A DNA stretch of 8,387 nt from Acidobacteriota bacterium (GTDB taxonomy: Bacteria > Acidobacteriota > Terriglobia > Terriglobales > Acidobacteriaceae), in contig JAEKKE010000255.1 in assembly GCA_019510535.1 (NCBI GenBank), forward strand, positions 1-8,387, given 5' to 3'. Below the pieces are notes generated by a model. It had not been told where the DNA came from. It ran no database searches and worked only from the letters and a program-made list of their open reading frames with translations. Shown here piece after piece: positions 6,579 through 8,387 of the stretch. Both the position numbers and the translations under genes were made by a program. Each line of letters starts with the position of its first letter. The first letter of the stretch is position 1.

Positions 6579-6607
6579 TTGACCTGATGGCTCCCAGATG
6601 GCATCAT
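6579..6607 (+). promoter_or_regulatory. Candidate sigma-70-type promoter for tRNA-fMet
   Basis: TTGACC (6579-6584) followed after 17 nt by CATCAT (6602-6607) gives 5/6 and 4/6 matches to the usual boxes. It would start transcription almost at the first base of the mature tRNA, which is unusually close, so the true -10 may differ. Confidence 0.4.
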
Positions 6608-6612
6608 ATGAA

Positions 6613-6691
<79 letters not shown>

Positions 6692-6736
6692 CGACAATCA
6701 CGCGAACGTTGAAGCAGTAACATTCATTTACGTTTG

Positions 6737-6770
6737 CAAGAGCCTCCGGTCCACGCACCGGAGGCTCTTG
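6737..6770 (+). terminator. Intrinsic terminator downstream of tRNA-fMet
   Basis: CAAGAGCCTCCGGT (6737-6750) and ACCGGAGGCTCTTG (6757-6770) form a perfect 14-bp stem with loop CCACGC, followed by TCATTTCT. Position and strength fit termination of the tRNA transcript. Confidence 0.8.
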
Positions 6771-6834
6771 TCATTTCTGCTTACAATTTCGGAAAGCTAT
6801 CCGTTAGCTTACTCACCGCTCCAGACGCAGGAAA

Positions 6835-6867
6835 GGCGTAAACGACATCATTGATGTCATTTACGCC
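6835..6867 (-). terminator. Inverted repeat, probable terminator of the DinB-family gene
   Basis: GGCGTAAACGACATCA (6835-6850) and TGATGTCATTTACGCC (6852-6867) are inverted copies with one mismatch around a single central T. On the minus strand the structure follows the DinB-family stop by about 25 nt and ends in TTTCC, which fits a terminator. Its near-perfect dyad could also be a protein-binding site. Confidence 0.55.
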
Positions 6868-6891
6868 ACATCAAGAAACTCTCCGAAAGCT

Positions 6892-7365
6892 CTACTTCAC
6901 CAGTACTAGTTGCCCTGCATGAAACGACACGTGGTTGGTGCGGCTGAGAAAGACAGCAAGCCGATTCCGTGTCGGCTCTTTGGCGAAGTCTTCATCGGAA
7001 ACCGCGTTGTGCTTCTTCAACCAGTCGTCCGGCGAAAACTTTTCAACGGCGGAGATGAGCGCAGCATTCACTTCTCCCCACGCCTTTTTCAGGTCCGCCG
7101 CAGGGAGCGGATCGGCAAGCGAACGATCAGGGTTGGTGATGTAAACCTCATCGAGCGCCGGGTAAAGTCTCTCCCCAACGCCAAGGAGGGGCAGCATGCG
7201 GTCATGAACGGCCGTGAGATGGCCGAGCAGATAAAAAAGACGGTTTCTGTCCGGGGCAACCTGCTTCTGAAGCTGTTCGTCATCAAGTGGCGCAAAGCGC
7301 TGGTCCACACGACTGACAACCTGTTTCCACGAAGCTATGACAACCTTTATAAAGAGCTCGTCCAT
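6892..7365 (-). CDS. DinB-family (DUF664/DfsB-like) metal-binding four-helix-bundle protein
   Basis: 157 residues, a typical length for the DinB/YfiT-like superfamily. The His pattern expected for the divalent-metal site is present: GHLTAVHD (H49, H54) in the second helix region and NHVSFHAGQL (H145, H149) at the C-terminus. The fold is mainly helical. Family members include thiol-dependent transferases (bacillithiol or mycothiol type) and damage-inducible proteins of unknown role; nothing here identifies the thiol or substrate. The start ATG at 7365 has GAGG 4 nt upstream. The gene lies 70 nt downstream of the carboxypeptidase-regulatory-like gene on the same strand with no terminator between them, so co-transcription is possible. 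The inverted repeat at 6835-6867 probably ends the transcript. Confidence 0.88.
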   Translation of the reverse strand: MDELFIKVVIASWKQVVSRVDQRFAPLDDEQLQKQVAPDRNRLFYLLGHLTAVHDRMLPLLGVGERLYPALDEVYITNPDRSLADPLPAADLKKAWGEVNAALISAVEKFSPDDWLKKHNAVSDEDFAKEPTRNRLAVFLSRTNHVSFHAGQLVLVK

Positions 7366-7435
7366 CGTTCCTCATCCTTTTTACGGAGTTACCCATTGGA
7401 TGTCTTCGCTGTCGTGGCGATGCGAAACGATGGAG

Positions 7436-8387
7436 TTAGTTCTTCTCGTGATTCCCCGAGGTGAGCTTTTTCAGGATGAACTCCTGGGCGAGAGCGTTGA
7501 GCATGCGCCCCCCTGCAGCCGTCAATGCGGTATTGACGACGAGGTTCGCACCGCGATTGGACTCGGGATAGTAGAGGTTTGAAAGCGCACCGGAGGCGAG
7601 ATCGCCTCCGATAGACGAGTAGTTGAACTGCCACTTCCCGTTGTCGCCCTTGCAGATAAATGGACTGGAGAGCGCATGCAGTGCGCGAGACTTCCTTGTC
7701 CCTGTTCCCTGGTAAAAATAGCGGGGATCCTGATGCAGGAGCGACGGCAGAACAGCACCGCCAATAAGGATGTCGCTCACACCGTCGGCATAAATAGCGC
7801 CATAACGCTGGCCGTACCCCGTGGCGCCCTGGCGAAAATCAGGGCGGTCCGCAGCCTGATAGATGCCCGAGATAAACCCTACTCCGGCAAAGGTAACAAC
7901 GTCAGTAGAAGCCTTCAGCGCCAGGCGGAATTTCAGCGCACTCGTCATCGGAACCGCATTGTGGTCATAGACCACATAGAAGTTCGGGATCACACCCAGT
8001 ACGCGCTGCTTTTCTTCTTCCTTGACCTGCTCCTTCGCCAGCTCTTCCGGAAAGATCGCAGTAACCTCAGTATTGATCGCTGCGATAGCAAGCTTGATCT
8101 CGGGCAGTTCCATATACTGCCCTGGTGCCAGCGTCACAGGCTCCGAAGTCCAGGAAGCAAATCCATTGACCGACACGTTGAACACGACAGCAGTCGCCGA
8201 AGGCACACCGGGAAGCGAAAAGACGCCGTCGCCTCCTGAGACAGTAGAAACGCCATCAACCGTCGCGCCGTTGCGAATGACCGCAATCTTCGCCCCGGGA
8301 ATGGCTGCGCCATCGGTATCCATAACCACACCGGCCACGGCGCCAGGCTGGGGCGCCGGCCCCTCGGGAACAGCAATCATTTGCTGC
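7436..8387 (-). CDS. Carboxypeptidase-regulatory-like domain protein of acidobacterial type, 5'-partial
   Basis: 316 residues are visible. The frame continues upstream of the ATG at 8380 to the window edge (two Gln codons precede it) and no signal peptide is seen, so the true start lies outside. Residues about 15-110 form a carboxypeptidase-regulatory-like/CnaB-type beta-sandwich: GAVAGVVMDTDGAAIPGAKI, then SGGDGVFSLPGVP and a VSVNGFA strand. A charged helix (EELAKEQVKEEEKQR) links it to a C-terminal domain of about 190 residues. That domain has conserved-looking blocks VIPNFYVVYD, ATGYGQRYGAIYADG, LPSLLHQDPRYFYQGTGT, WQFNYSSIGGDLASGALSN and YYPESNRG, in the style of a surface-exposed or outer-membrane protein family abundant in Acidobacteriota. 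Its biochemical function is unknown to me. The stop TAA is at 7436-7438. The dinB-like gene follows after 70 nt. Confidence 0.82.
   Translation of the reverse strand, partial: QQMIAVPEGPAPQPGAVAGVVMDTDGAAIPGAKIAVIRNGATVDGVSTVSGGDGVFSLPGVPSATAVVFNVSVNGFASWTSEPVTLAPGQYMELPEIKLAIAAINTEVTAIFPEELAKEQVKEEEKQRVLGVIPNFYVVYDHNAVPMTSALKFRLALKASTDVVTFAGVGFISGIYQAADRPDFRQGATGYGQRYGAIYADGVSDILIGGAVLPSLLHQDPRYFYQGTGTRKSRALHALSSPFICKGDNGKWQFNYSSIGGDLASGALSNLYYPESNRGANLVVNTALTAAGGRMLNALAQEFILKKLTSGNHEKN

Overview
The window looks like a chromosomal housekeeping stretch from an Acidobacteriota genome, probably class Terriglobia (Granulicella/Terriglobus/Edaphobacter-like). This rests on recognition only: the carboxypeptidase-regulatory-like two-domain protein at the right end, the BON/glycine-zipper secreted protein, and the GC-rich codon use with REP-like intergenic hairpins are all of a kind familiar from that group. 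No phage, transposon, CRISPR or toxin-antitoxin module is visible.

Layout, left to right. 1-965 (minus, 3' end outside the window): a Tat-exported purple-acid-phosphatase-like metallophosphoesterase with a complete metal-ligand set. 1109-2536 (plus): an APC-superfamily amino acid permease, divergent from the phosphatase across a 143-nt control region. 2537-2773: a convergent intergenic region with three exactly abutting stem-loops (2574-2650) and a bidirectional terminator (2720-2756). 2774-4326 (minus): a two-gene operon of a zinc-ribbon/PspC membrane protein followed by lysA (diaminopimelate decarboxylase), with the two reading frames overlapping by four bases (GTGA). 4395-4423: a strong terminator. 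4437-5813 (minus): a secreted BON-domain protein with a Pro/Gln linker, a glycine zipper and a Tyr/Pro-rich tail. 5952-6482 (minus): a small secreted protein of unknown function. 6613-6689 (plus): initiator tRNA-fMet(CAT), followed by a hairpin terminator. 6892-7365 (minus): a DinB-family four-helix-bundle protein. 7436-8387 (minus, 5' end outside): the carboxypeptidase-regulatory-like protein.

The genes do not form one pathway. The only tight unit is pspC-like/lysA. Cell-envelope themes recur: a Tat-exported phosphatase, a permease, a PspC-type membrane protein, secreted BON and hypothetical proteins, and lysA, whose substrate meso-diaminopimelate is a peptidoglycan precursor.

The most unusual observation is inside lysA. 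All the flanking catalytic motifs are intact, but the segment that normally separates the GGGLG phosphate-binding loop from the EPGR motif is missing, so the two motifs are fused as GGGLGPGR in frame. Second-tier observations are the GTGA coupling of lysA to a PspC-like gene, the three abutting hairpins, and an initiator tRNA with U at position 1, which could pair with A72. I did not find a convincing previously undescribed multi-gene system.
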